Positions 1-7,446 of a DNA stretch of 34,319 nucleotides are shown here, in pieces. The translations under genes and the position numbers were made by a program. The first letter of the stretch is position 1. The number at the start of each line of letters is the position of its first letter. The stretch is from an uncultured delta proteobacterium. GTDB taxonomy: Bacteria; Myxococcota_A; Polyangia; Polyangiales; JADJMO01. Below the pieces are notes generated by a model. It was not told the origin of the DNA. It saw nothing but the letters and a program-made list of their open reading frames with translations, and made no database searches. The stretch is taken from contig CAIXWQ010000534.1 of the NCBI GenBank assembly GCA_903923175.1, positions 1 through 34,319 of the forward strand. Direction: 5' to 3'.

Positions 1-1175
1 AGCGCGAACCAGCCGAGCATCCGCCGGAGCCGCCCCCGCGCGCGGAGGACCTCGTCGGTCCAGCGGACCGAGCGCGCGAGATCGTCCTCGATCGAGCGGC
101 GCACGAGGCGCACGAGGCTCGCGCTGCGCGCGGCGAGGTTCACCTCCAGGTTCGCGCGCGCGCTGCGCCGATCGAGGTTGTAGGAGCCGATGGTCACGAG
201 CTCGTCGTCGACCACGGCGACCTTGGAGTGGAGCACGGCGCCGCGGTACGCGTAGGCCTCGACGCCGTGGCGGACCAGGTACGCGAGCGTCCCTTCGCAC
301 GCCCACTGCACGAACGGCAGGTCGGAGGTCTCCGGCACGAGGACGCGCACGCGGACGCCGCGCCGGGCAGCCCGCAGCAGGGCGCGCCGCACGTCGCCGT
401 CGGGGACGAAGTACGCGTTCACGAGGTCGATCGCGCGCTGCGCGCCGTGGATCCAGCGCAGGTACGTCGAGCGGATGGCGCGGCGCGACGGCCGCTTGCG
501 GCTGCCGATGACCCACACGTCCCGCTCGGGGTTGCGGCGCAGCGCGCGCGCCGCGTCGGGCGGCAGCTTCGCCGGATCGTTCCGCTCGCGCCGGCGCAGC
601 ACGCGGCGCCACGTGTCGTAGAACGCTTCGCGCAGCTCGCCGGCGGCGGGGCCCTGCACCTCCAGCGCGTCGTCGCGGAAGCCGTCGCCCCCTTGCGCGA
701 CCGAGGCCCAGGGCCGGCCGATGTTGAGCCCGCCGGTGAATCCGACCTCGCCGTCGCAGACCAGCAGCTTGCGGTGATCGCGGATGTACCAGCGCCCGCC
801 GAGGTTCTTGGTGAGTGCGCCGAGCAGCGGGTGGAACGCCCGCACGTCGGCGCCCGAGGCGCGCAGGTCGTCGAACATGTCGTCGTCGACCGGCATGCTG
901 CCGATGGCGTCGTACACGACGCGCACCACGCACCCCGCGCGCGCCCGCGCCGACAGCGCGTCGACGAACAGGCGGCCGACGGCGTCCGAGCCGAACCAGT
1001 AGAACTCCGCGACGACCTCGCGCCGCGCCGCCTGGATGGCTGCGAGCATGGCCGGGAAGCACTCGTCGCCGTCGCGCAGGTGGCGCGCGCGATCGGGGCC
1101 GATCTCCACGAGCTCCGCCAGCGGCGCCGCGCGCGCGGTGCCGATCGCCAGCAGCTCGAGCTCGGAGCGGCTCAC
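1..1175 (-). CDS. Phospholipase D family, cardiolipin synthase-like (partial)
   Basis: About 391 residues are visible and the 3' end runs off the left edge. Two HKD motifs are clear. The first, DHRKLLVCD, has H134, K136 and D141 and is followed by GEVGFTGGLN. The second, HSKVAVVD near position 210-235, is followed by ELVTIGSYNLDRRS. This pairing is typical of bacterial cardiolipin synthases of the ClsB/ClsC type, which form cardiolipin from phosphatidyl donors at the inner membrane. No N-terminal membrane segments are present, which fits ClsB better than ClsA. The chosen start is a GTG at 1175, because the frame carries homologous sequence (FYWFGSD) from about residue 58. No strong ribosome site precedes it, so the start is uncertain. 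It begins 40 nt after the hisA stop on the same strand and is probably co-transcribed. The substrate is inferred; another PLD-type transferase is possible. Confidence 0.85.
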   Translation of the reverse strand, partial: MSRSELELLAIGTARAAPLAELVEIGPDRARHLRDGDECFPAMLAAIQAARREVVAEFYWFGSDAVGRLFVDALSARARAGCVVRVVYDAIGSMPVDDDMFDDLRASGADVRAFHPLLGALTKNLGGRWYIRDHRKLLVCDGEVGFTGGLNIGRPWASVAQGGDGFRDDALEVQGPAAGELREAFYDTWRRVLRRRERNDPAKLPPDAARALRRNPERDVWVIGSRKRPSRRAIRSTYLRWIHGAQRAIDLVNAYFVPDGDVRRALLRAARRGVRVRVLVPETSDLPFVQWACEGTLAYLVRHGVEAYAYRGAVLHSKVAVVDDELVTIGSYNLDRRSARANLEVNLAARSASLVRLVRRSIEDDLARSVRWTDEVLRARGRLRRMLGWFA

Positions 1176-1215
1176 CCGGTCAACATGCGGTCGGGGCGAG
1201 CGAAAGGGAAGGAGC

Positions 1216-1938
1216 TCACCCGGCGCAAGCGGCGATCGCGGCGTCGGCGTCGAAGCTGCCATCGAGCAGCGCGCGGCCCACCACGACGCCGAGGATCCCG
1301 CGGTGCGCCTGCGCTGCGAGCGCGCGCAGATCCTCGAGCGAGCCGACGCCGCCCGAGGCGAGCACCGGCCGGGCGCTCCCTTCGGCGAGCAGCGCGGTCG
1401 ACTCGACGGCGGGCCCCTGGCGCGTGCCGTCGCGCGCGACGTCGGTGAACAGGAGCGAGTCGATCGGCGCGCCCTCGAACGCCCGCGCCACGTCGAGCGC
1501 GGTCATCGTCGACGCGGTCGTCCAGCCGTCGATCGCGACCAGGCCGTCGCGCGCGTCGACCGCGAGGATCACGCGCCCGGGATAGGCCTCGGCGATCGCG
1601 CGGACCTCCGCGGGATCGCGCACGGCCTTCGTGCCCATCACCACGCGCGTCACGCCGGCCTGGAAGAGCGCCTCGACGGCCGCGCGATCGCGCACGCCTC
1701 CGCCGACCTGCACCCCTTCGCCGAACGCGGCGCACAGCTCGGCGATCCGCGCGCGCTGCGTGCGCTCGCCGGTGCGTGCCCCCTCGAGGTCGACCACGTG
1801 CAGCCGCGCGACCTTGCCGCGCAGCGACGCGGCGTAGGCGAGCGGATCGAGCGGGTAGCGCGTGACCTTCGCGTAGTCGCCCTGATGGAGCCGGACGACG
1901 TCGCCGCCGAGGAGATCGATCGCGGGAACGAGCTGCAT
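1216..1938 (-). CDS. hisA: HisA, ProFAR isomerase of histidine synthesis
   Basis: A 240-residue TIM barrel, the usual length for HisA. It isomerises the aminoaldose ProFAR to the aminoketose PRFAR in the cytoplasm, the fourth step of histidine synthesis. The opening [20 protein letters not shown] holds the catalytic Asp8, and the second catalytic Asp lies in the AVDARDG segment near residue 127. The phosphate-binding segments ASGGVGS and [11 protein letters not shown] are also present. The ATG sits 9 nt downstream of the hisH stop codon, so translation is probably linked. HisA makes the substrate of the HisH-HisF synthase; hisF itself is not in this window. TrpF-like dual activity (PriA) is not indicated by anything visible. 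Assignment is secure. Confidence 0.97.
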   Translation of the reverse strand: MQLVPAIDLLGGDVVRLHQGDYAKVTRYPLDPLAYAASLRGKVARLHVVDLEGARTGERTQRARIAELCAAFGEGVQVGGGVRDRAAVEALFQAGVTRVVMGTKAVRDPAEVRAIAEAYPGRVILAVDARDGLVAIDGWTTASTMTALDVARAFEGAPIDSLLFTDVARDGTRQGPAVESTALLAEGSARPVLASGGVGSLEDLRALAAQAHRGILGVVVGRALLDGSFDADAAIAACAG

Positions 1939-1947
1939 GGGGGATCT

Positions 1948-2652
1948 CTACTTGCGCGCGAGCCAGTGGCGGATCAGCGCGAGGCCCGCCTTCTGGCTCT
2001 TCTCGGGGTGGAACTGGGTCGCGACGACGTTGTCGCGCACGATGGCCGCGGTGATCTCGAGGCAGCCGTAGCTCGCCGTCGCGGCCACCAGCGCGGGGTC
2101 GCTCGGCGTCGCGTGGTAGCTGTGCACGAAGTAGAACCACGGCGCCTCGCCCGCGCCTTCGAGCAGCACGCGCAGCGCGTCGCCGGCGGCGCCCGAGAGG
2201 CAGCAGGGCTGGTTCCAGCCCATGTGCGGCACCTTCAGGCGGCGCGTGGCGCCATGCTCGGTCAGCGTCGGGTTCTCGATGCGCACCACGCGGCCGGCGA
2301 TCTCGCCGAGCCCGCGCGCGCCCGGGGCCTCGTCGCTCTCGTCGAGCAGGAGCTGCAGCCCGAGGCAGATGCCGAGGTACGGCGTGCCGCGCTCGATCTG
2401 CCCGGCGATCGCCTGGGCCATCGCCCCGCCGTCCTTGGCGAGCGCCGCCGCGCCGTCGCGGAACGCGCCCTGTCCCGGCACGATCAGCCGCCGGGCGCGC
2501 GCGACCTCGTCTGGGTCGGTGGAGATCTGCGGGTGCACGCCGAGCCCCTCGGACGCCGCGAGCACCGCTCGCTCGACGCTGCGCAGGTTGCCGAGCCCGA
2601 GATCGACGACGACGAGATCGTGCGCCCGCGAGGCTTCGCCGACGGCGCTCAT
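1948..2652 (-). CDS. hisH: HisH, glutaminase subunit of imidazole glycerol phosphate synthase
   Basis: A 234-residue class I glutamine amidotransferase. It releases ammonia from glutamine and channels it to HisF, which makes imidazole glycerol phosphate and AICAR. The catalytic triad is visible: Cys96 in YLGICLGLQLL, and His215 and Glu217 in TQFHPEKS. The oxyanion-strand segment IVPGQGAF and the HisH-typical VPHMGWN and FYFVHSYH are also present. The ATG overlaps the hisB stop codon as ATGA (2649-2652), which suggests translational coupling. There is a short N-terminal extension of about ten residues before the usual start of the fold (VVVDLGLGNLRSV). HisF must be encoded elsewhere. Assignment is secure. 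Confidence 0.96.
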   Translation of the reverse strand: MSAVGEASRAHDLVVVDLGLGNLRSVERAVLAASEGLGVHPQISTDPDEVARARRLIVPGQGAFRDGAAALAKDGGAMAQAIAGQIERGTPYLGICLGLQLLLDESDEAPGARGLGEIAGRVVRIENPTLTEHGATRRLKVPHMGWNQPCCLSGAAGDALRVLLEGAGEAPWFYFVHSYHATPSDPALVAATASYGCLEITAAIVRDNVVATQFHPEKSQKAGLALIRHWLARK

Positions 2653-3239
2653 GCCGTCAGCGTCCCCTTGGTCGAAGGCACGCCCGACACGCGCGGATCG
2701 AAGCGAGTCGCCGCCTCGAGGGCCTTGGCGAGCGCCTTGAACGTGACCTCGACGATGTGGTGGAGGTTCTCGCCGCGCTCCTTCACGACGTGCAGGTTGC
2801 ACATCGCGCCGCGCGCGAACCCCTCGAAGAAGACCTCCGCGAGCTCGACGTCGAAGTCGCCGATCTTCGCCTTGGGCAGCGCCGCCTCCCACACGAAGAA
2901 CGGCCGACCGCAGAGGTCGAGCGTGACGGCGACGCGCGCCTCGTCCATGGGCAGGAGCGCCCAGCCGTAGCGACGGATGCCGGCCCGATCGCCCAGCGCC
3001 TTGGCGACGCACTGGCCGATCACGAAGCCGAGGTCCTCGGTGGTGTGGTGGCCGTCGATCTCGACGTCGCCGGTGGCGCGCACCGTGAGGTCGAAGAGGC
3101 CGTGGCGCGAGAGCTGCTCGACCATGTGCGTGAGGAACGGCAGCGGCGTCTTCACGTCGTGCGCGCCGCGCCCGTCGAGGTCGAGCGTGACGTCGATGGT
3201 CGTCTCTTTGGTCTCGCGGCGGAGCTGGGCGACGCGCAT
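2649..3239 (-). CDS. hisB: HisB, imidazoleglycerol-phosphate dehydratase
   Basis: A 196-residue single-domain dehydratase, the normal length of the monofunctional enzyme; the histidinol-phosphatase half found in E. coli HisB is absent. It converts imidazole glycerol phosphate to imidazole acetol phosphate using a di-manganese centre. The two metal-binding His-rich motifs are present: DGHHTTED at residues 62-69 and NLHHIVE near residue 168. PFLTHMVEQLSRHG, FDLTVRATGD and the C-terminal FDPR segment also match the family. It begins 32 nt after the panC stop and overlaps hisH by 4 nt, so it sits inside a pan-his operon. No Shine-Dalgarno sequence is obvious upstream, which fits reinitiation from panC. 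Confidence 0.96.
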   Translation of the reverse strand: MRVAQLRRETKETTIDVTLDLDGRGAHDVKTPLPFLTHMVEQLSRHGLFDLTVRATGDVEIDGHHTTEDLGFVIGQCVAKALGDRAGIRRYGWALLPMDEARVAVTLDLCGRPFFVWEAALPKAKIGDFDVELAEVFFEGFARGAMCNLHVVKERGENLHHIVEVTFKALAKALEAATRFDPRVSGVPSTKGTLTA

Positions 3240-3271
3240 GGGAGGCGAACTGTAGCAAATCGCGGGGCCGG

Positions 3272-4165
3272 TCAGCCCGCGACGACGTCCGCCGGCCCGC
3301 GCTCCTCGCCGAGCACCACGTTGTCGATGAGCCGCGTCGAGCCGAACCGCACCGCGACGGCGAGCACCGCGCGGTCGTCGATCATGGAGCCGGCCGGGAA
3401 GGGGACGACCGAATCCGCGTTCGCCAGGGCGACGTAGTCGATCGAGGTCGCCACCGCCTCGATGGGCGCGCGCACCCGCGCGAGCAGGGCGTCGACGTGC
3501 CGCTCGCCCGCCTCGAACGCGCGCACCGCGGCGGCCAGGCCGGTCGGGATCGCGCGCGCCTTCGCGCGGTCGTCGGCCGAGAGGTAGACGTTGCGCGAGG
3601 AGCGGGCGAGCCCGTCGGCCTCGCGCTGGGTCGGGCAGGGGACGATTTCGACCGGCAGGAACAGGTCGCGCGCCATGCGTGAGACGACGCGCAACTGCTG
3701 GTAGTCCTTGCGACCGAACACGGCGACGCTGGGCCCGGCGACGAGGAAGAGCTTGGCGCAGATGGTCGCGACGCCTTCGAAGTGCGTCGGTCGGAACGCC
3801 CCTTCGAGGTGCTGGGACGTGGTCGACACGCGCAGCCGCGTCTCCTCGCCGGGCGGGTAGAGCACGCTCGGATCGCTCGGCGCGAAGATCAGGTCGACCC
3901 CCTCGCCGGCGCAGCGCGCGACGTCGGCCTCCAGCGTCCGCGGGTAGCGCGTGAAGTCCTCGTTCGGCCCGAATTGCGTCGGGTTCACGAAGATCGTCAC
4001 GACCACGAGCTGGGCGCGGCGCCTGGCCTCGCGGACGAGCGCGAGGTGCCCGTCGTGCAGCGCCCCCATCGTCGGCACCAGGCCCACCCGTAGCCCGCGC
4101 TCACGGGCGGCGGCCAGCTTCTCTCGCAGCGTCTCGACGTCGCGGACCACCAGCGGCTGTCCCAT
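3272..4165 (-). CDS. panC: PanC, pantothenate synthetase
   Basis: A 297-residue cytoplasmic ligase that joins pantoate and beta-alanine with ATP to make pantothenate, the precursor of coenzyme A. The nucleotide-binding motif [14 protein letters not shown] is at residues 31-44. It is followed by [26 protein letters not shown] and the KMSKS-equivalent segment RSSRNVYLS. Length and order of motifs are normal. The start is the ATG at 4165 (MGQPLVV); the longer open frame upstream runs antisense through the plus-strand genes and has no PanC-like content. It is the first gene of the panC-hisB-hisH-hisA-PLD run and is divergent from the CapA-family gene. No promoter could be picked out in the 156 nt between them. 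Confidence 0.95.
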   Translation of the reverse strand: MGQPLVVRDVETLREKLAAARERGLRVGLVPTMGALHDGHLALVREARRRAQLVVVTIFVNPTQFGPNEDFTRYPRTLEADVARCAGEGVDLIFAPSDPSVLYPPGEETRLRVSTTSQHLEGAFRPTHFEGVATICAKLFLVAGPSVAVFGRKDYQQLRVVSRMARDLFLPVEIVPCPTQREADGLARSSRNVYLSADDRAKARAIPTGLAAAVRAFEAGERHVDALLARVRAPIEAVATSIDYVALANADSVVPFPAGSMIDDRAVLAVAVRFGSTRLIDNVVLGEERGPADVVAG

Positions 4166-4271
4166 GCGGCGCGTGTCCCACGACCGCGGTCCGGCGTGAA
4201 GCTGCGGCGTGGCGAGGCGCGGAGCTGCGTGGAGGTGCGCTGCGCCGGGCGCCCGCACGCCCCCGCGCGCG

Positions 4272-4299
4272 CCGGCCGATTTCGTGACTTTCCGGCCGG
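4272..4299. repeat. Inverted repeat upstream of the CapA-family gene
   Basis: Seven-base arms CCGGCCG (4272-4278) and CGGCCGG (4293-4299) flank a 14-nt AT-richer loop in the panC/CapA divergent spacer, 22 nt before the proposed GTG start. It could be a leader hairpin or an operator. In DNA this rich in G and C such repeats arise often by chance, so no function is claimed. Confidence 0.3.
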
Positions 4300-4321
4300 G
4301 ATCGTTCATACGGAGGGCGTC

Positions 4322-5800
4322 GTGCTCCGTCGACTCGCGCCGCCGTTCCCTGCGCCCGCCGCGATGGCGATGGTGTTCGCGGCGCTGCTCGCGGGGAGCG
4401 GGGGCGTCGCGTGCGGCAAGGCGCACGCGGACCATGAGCCGCCGCAGCCGCTGCACCAGAGCCCCGTCGCGATCGTCGGCGACGCGGGGGCGATCGCGGC
4501 GTCGGCGAGCGGGTCCGGGCTCGCGCCGGCGCTCTCGGCGACGTCGGTCACCGCGGCCACCACGATCGACGTCGCGCTCGCGGGAGACGCCATCCCCCAG
4601 CAACGCGTGCTCGCCAACGCGATGTCGGAGACGCTCGCCCGGCTCCCCGCGTTCTGGGGCACCGCCGACGCGCGGGTGCTCAACCTCGAAGGCCCGATCG
4701 GCGATCGCAAGGCGCTCCCCGGCGTCGGCGACAAGAACCTCCTCGCCTACGCGGGCACGCCGGCGTGGCTCGAGGATCTCCTCAAGTCGTCGCGCGCTTC
4801 GGCCTTCGTCGGCGCGAACAACCACGCCTGCGATCTCGGCCCGACGGGGCTCGCGGGCACGCTCGCGGAGACGACCAAGGCCGGCGTGAAGCTCGTCGGG
4901 GTCGCCAGCGACGATCCGTGGAAGCGCGTCGAGATCGTCGAGAAGGGGGGGCACAAGGTCTGCCTCGTCGCGTGGACGACGTTCCTCAACGACAAGGGGC
5001 GCAAGCAGAAGGCGTGCACCGACGGCGCCCCCGAGAGCGGCGGCACGCGCGTGGCGGTCGCCGAGGTCGGCCCGGTGGGGCTCGCCAAGGTCCAGGCGGA
5101 GCTCGGCGCGCCGGGGCGCTGGGACGGCTGCGACGCGCGCATCGCCTTCCTCCATGGCGGCGGCGAGTACCGCGCGCAGGTCCGCCAGGTCCTCGAGCAG
5201 GCCACCGCCGCGGCGACCTACGTCGACGCGGTGATCGTCTCGCACCCGCACGTCCCCGACGAGGTCGAGGTGGTGGCCGCGCCCGCACCCAAGGGAGACG
5301 CGAGCGCGCTCTCGGCGCTCGGCGGCCGCGTGGCCGGGCGCGGCGTGCCGCTGTTCCGCTCGCTCGGCAACTTCATCTCGAACCAGGGGCACGGCTGGAG
5401 CGTCGGGATGACCAGCGCCTGCTCGTACGATCCGCTCCGCAACGTCTGGACGCGCGTCGCGATGTTCGCGCGGCTGCGCTTCGGCTGGGACGCGGGCGCG
5501 GCCGCCGGCGCGCCGCCGAGCTCGATCAAGTACGGCTGGTCGCTCGCCTTCACCGATCGCGAAGGGCCCGCCATCCGCCTGCGGCCGCTCCCCAGCGGCG
5601 ACGCCGACGCCGTCGCGAAGAAGCTCGAGAAGGCCCCGAAGCCCTTCGGCGGCCTGCTCGGCGGCGCCTGTTTCCTCGGCGAAAACGCGCCTCCGGTGTG
5701 CGACGCGGCCCACCCGGCCACCTCCAAGGTCGGCGAGCCCGGCGACGCGCCGCTGGCCGACGCGGGCGCGCCGCCCCCCGAAGATCCGACCGAGCCGTGA
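4322..5800 (+). CDS. CapA-family metallophosphatase-like lipoprotein
   Basis: 492 residues from a GTG preceded by GGAGGG (4312-4317). The N-terminus has a hydrophobic stretch (residues 13-30) ending in GGVAC, an imperfect lipobox, so an exported lipoprotein is likely. After an Ala/Ser-rich linker comes a CapA/PgsA-type calcineurin-like domain: [52 protein letters not shown] and SLGNFISNQ. Known CapA-family members include the poly-gamma-glutamate synthesis protein PgsA, but most homologues have unknown substrates. The usual HWGxEY is HGGGEY here, with Gly in place of Trp. No PgsB/PgsC partners are nearby, so a capsule role is not supported. It lies 48 nt upstream of hrcA on the same strand. 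The upstream in-frame ATG at 4196 would put 42 charged residues before the signal and is disfavoured. Confidence 0.82.
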   Translation: MLRRLAPPFPAPAAMAMVFAALLAGSGGVACGKAHADHEPPQPLHQSPVAIVGDAGAIAASASGSGLAPALSATSVTAATTIDVALAGDAIPQQRVLANAMSETLARLPAFWGTADARVLNLEGPIGDRKALPGVGDKNLLAYAGTPAWLEDLLKSSRASAFVGANNHACDLGPTGLAGTLAETTKAGVKLVGVASDDPWKRVEIVEKGGHKVCLVAWTTFLNDKGRKQKACTDGAPESGGTRVAVAEVGPVGLAKVQAELGAPGRWDGCDARIAFLHGGGEYRAQVRQVLEQATAAATYVDAVIVSHPHVPDEVEVVAAPAPKGDASALSALGGRVAGRGVPLFRSLGNFISNQGHGWSVGMTSACSYDPLRNVWTRVAMFARLRFGWDAGAAAGAPPSSIKYGWSLAFTDREGPAIRLRPLPSGDADAVAKKLEKAPKPFGGLLGGACFLGENAPPVCDAAHPATSKVGEPGDAPLADAGAPPPEDPTEP

Positions 5801-5848
5801 CCTGCGCGGGCGAGTGGCGCCCGCGGTGCTAATCTCGATGCGTCGAGG

Positions 5849-6928
5849 ATGAGGGTCGAGCTCAACGCGCGCGGTCGCAAGATCCTGTACGCCGTCGTCA
5901 CCGAGTTCATCTCGACCGGCGAGCCCGTGGGCAGCCGCACGCTCGCGAAGAAGTTCGACATCGACCTCTCGCCGGCCTCGATCCGCAACGTCCTCGCCGA
6001 TCTCGAGGAGGCGGGCTACCTGCGGCAACCGCACGCCTCGGCCGGGCGCGTCCCCACCGAGCGCGCGTTCCGCGTGTTCATCGACGCGCTGATGCACGTC
6101 CGTCAGCTCACCACCGAGCAGCGCGACGGCATCGAGGGTCGCTTCCGGGCGCTCGAGCCTGGCTCGAACGTGCTGCGCGAGACCGCGCGGATGCTCTCCG
6201 GCCTCACGGGGACGGCCGCCGTCGTGGTCGCGTCGCGCCCCGATGCGCTCTCGCTCAAGCAGCTCCGCTTCATCGCGACGCGCCCCGGCGAGCTCCTCGC
6301 CGTGATCGTGACGGCGGCGGGGAGCGTCGAGAACCGCTTCCTGCGCGTCGAGGCGCAGCTCTCCAACGACGATCTCCAGCGCATCCACAACCTGCTCGAC
6401 GACGTGATCGAGGGGCGCACGCTGCACGACGTGCGCGAGCTCTTCGCGCGCCGCCTCCACGACGCGCAGACCGAGCTCGGCGAGCTGCGGCGTCAGGCGT
6501 TCGAGCTCGCGGCCGCCGCCCTCGCCGGCACCACCGGCGGGGTGGTCGAGGTGGTCATCGAGGGGCAGGGGCAGCTGCTCGACAAGCCCGAATTCGCCGA
6601 CGTCGAGCGCATCAAGCAGCTGGTGCGCGTGCTCGAGGAGCGCGAGCGGCTCATCACGATCCTCGACCGCACCATCGAGACCGGCGGCCTGCGCATCACG
6701 CTCCCCGACGAGGCCGACGACGAGGGGCTCGGCGCCGACCTCTCGCTGGTCGCTGCGCCCTACGGCTTCGAGCTCGCCGGCCGCGGCGGCATCGCCGGCA
6801 CCATCGGCGTCCTCGGACCGACGCGCATGGACTACGCCTCGATCGTGCCGATCGTGCACGAGACGGCGCGCGCCGTCGGCGCCTTCCTCGCGCGTCGCGA
6901 TCCGAAGCGCGAGCCGGGCGACTCCTGA
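5849..6928 (+). CDS. hrcA: HrcA, heat-inducible transcription repressor
   Basis: 359 residues, close to normal HrcA length. HrcA binds CIRCE operators upstream of groE and dnaK operons and represses them; GroEL keeps it active. The N-terminal winged-helix is clear: [20 protein letters not shown], then [18 protein letters not shown] and [14 protein letters not shown] at about residues 50-75. The dimerisation/GAF-like part includes [19 protein letters not shown]. The C-terminus has [20 protein letters not shown], the family signature. Its usual neighbours grpE, dnaK and dnaJ are absent; it follows the CapA-family lipoprotein and converges on a membrane protein gene. No CIRCE repeat (TTAGCACTC-N9-GAGTGCTAA) was seen near it, so autoregulation through CIRCE is not indicated. 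The ribosome site is weak, so coupling to the upstream gene is possible. Confidence 0.95.
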   Translation: MRVELNARGRKILYAVVTEFISTGEPVGSRTLAKKFDIDLSPASIRNVLADLEEAGYLRQPHASAGRVPTERAFRVFIDALMHVRQLTTEQRDGIEGRFRALEPGSNVLRETARMLSGLTGTAAVVVASRPDALSLKQLRFIATRPGELLAVIVTAAGSVENRFLRVEAQLSNDDLQRIHNLLDDVIEGRTLHDVRELFARRLHDAQTELGELRRQAFELAAAALAGTTGGVVEVVIEGQGQLLDKPEFADVERIKQLVRVLEERERLITILDRTIETGGLRITLPDEADDEGLGADLSLVAAPYGFELAGRGGIAGTIGVLGPTRMDYASIVPIVHETARAVGAFLARRDPKREPGDS

Positions 6929-6945
6929 GCGGACGCCGCGCTCCT

Positions 6946-7446
6946 TCAGGGGAGCGAGCGCACCGCATCGGCGATCTCGACCGTCGTCTCTTCGCCGGCG
7001 AGCTCGACGTGCGCCTTGCGATCGGCGACGCCGGTCGCGCCCACGAGCTCGACCTCGACCTCCGCGCCGCCGTTCGGCAGCTCGAAATCCCAGGCCAGGG
7101 CGGGGGGGGCGCCCCGCTCGAAGCGGAACGTCGTCTCGCGGTCGAGCGCGCCGTCGCGGGAGATTCGCGCGGTGACGCGGAGCACGCGCGACGAGCCCGG
7201 GCCGAGGTGCACGCGGAGGTGCTGCGTGCGCGGCACGCGCGGCATCACGAAGAGGCCCATCGTCGCGAGGAACGCGAGGAAGAGCCCGATGCGCATCCAG
7301 CGACGGCGGCGCCGATCGGCCGGCGTCTCGACGAGTGCGGGCGTGTCCGCCGTCGGAGACTCGGCGACCTCGGCCGCTTCCACGATCTCGGCGTGCGCCT
7401 CGCCCTCGCTCTCGCCCTTGCGCTCGTCCTTCCCCTCGGCGCTCAT
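6946..7446 (-). CDS. Single-pass membrane protein of unknown function
   Basis: 166 residues. An acidic, disordered N-terminus (residues 1-44, rich in Glu and Ala) is followed by an arginine cluster (RRRRRWMR, 45-52). Next comes one hydrophobic segment at about 52-70 and then a soluble domain of alternating hydrophobic residues ([20 protein letters not shown] and onward) that looks like a small beta-sandwich. The positive-inside rule puts the N-terminus in the cytoplasm and the beta domain in the periplasm. No family was recognised. The ATG overlaps the stop of the upstream WD40 lipoprotein gene as ATGA (7443-7446), so the two are probably translated together and may work together at the envelope. 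It converges on hrcA with a 17-nt gap. Confidence 0.75.
   Translation of the reverse strand: MSAEGKDERKGESEGEAHAEIVEAAEVAESPTADTPALVETPADRRRRRWMRIGLFLAFLATMGLFVMPRVPRTQHLRVHLGPGSSRVLRVTARISRDGALDRETTFRFERGAPPALAWDFELPNGGAEVEVELVGATGVADRKAHVELAGEETTVEIADAVRSLP

Noticed and set aside
5801-5848. CIRCE operator ahead of hrcA.
   Set aside because: No TTAGCACTC/GAGTGCTAA-like arms were found by eye in the 48-nt gap or just upstream of it.
4166-6859. Very long minus-strand open frame continuous with panC and antisense to the CapA and hrcA genes.
   Set aside because: Only the panC part has family motifs. The rest is Arg/Ala/Glu-rich sequence typical of antisense frames in GC-rich DNA, and both plus-strand genes carry clear motifs.
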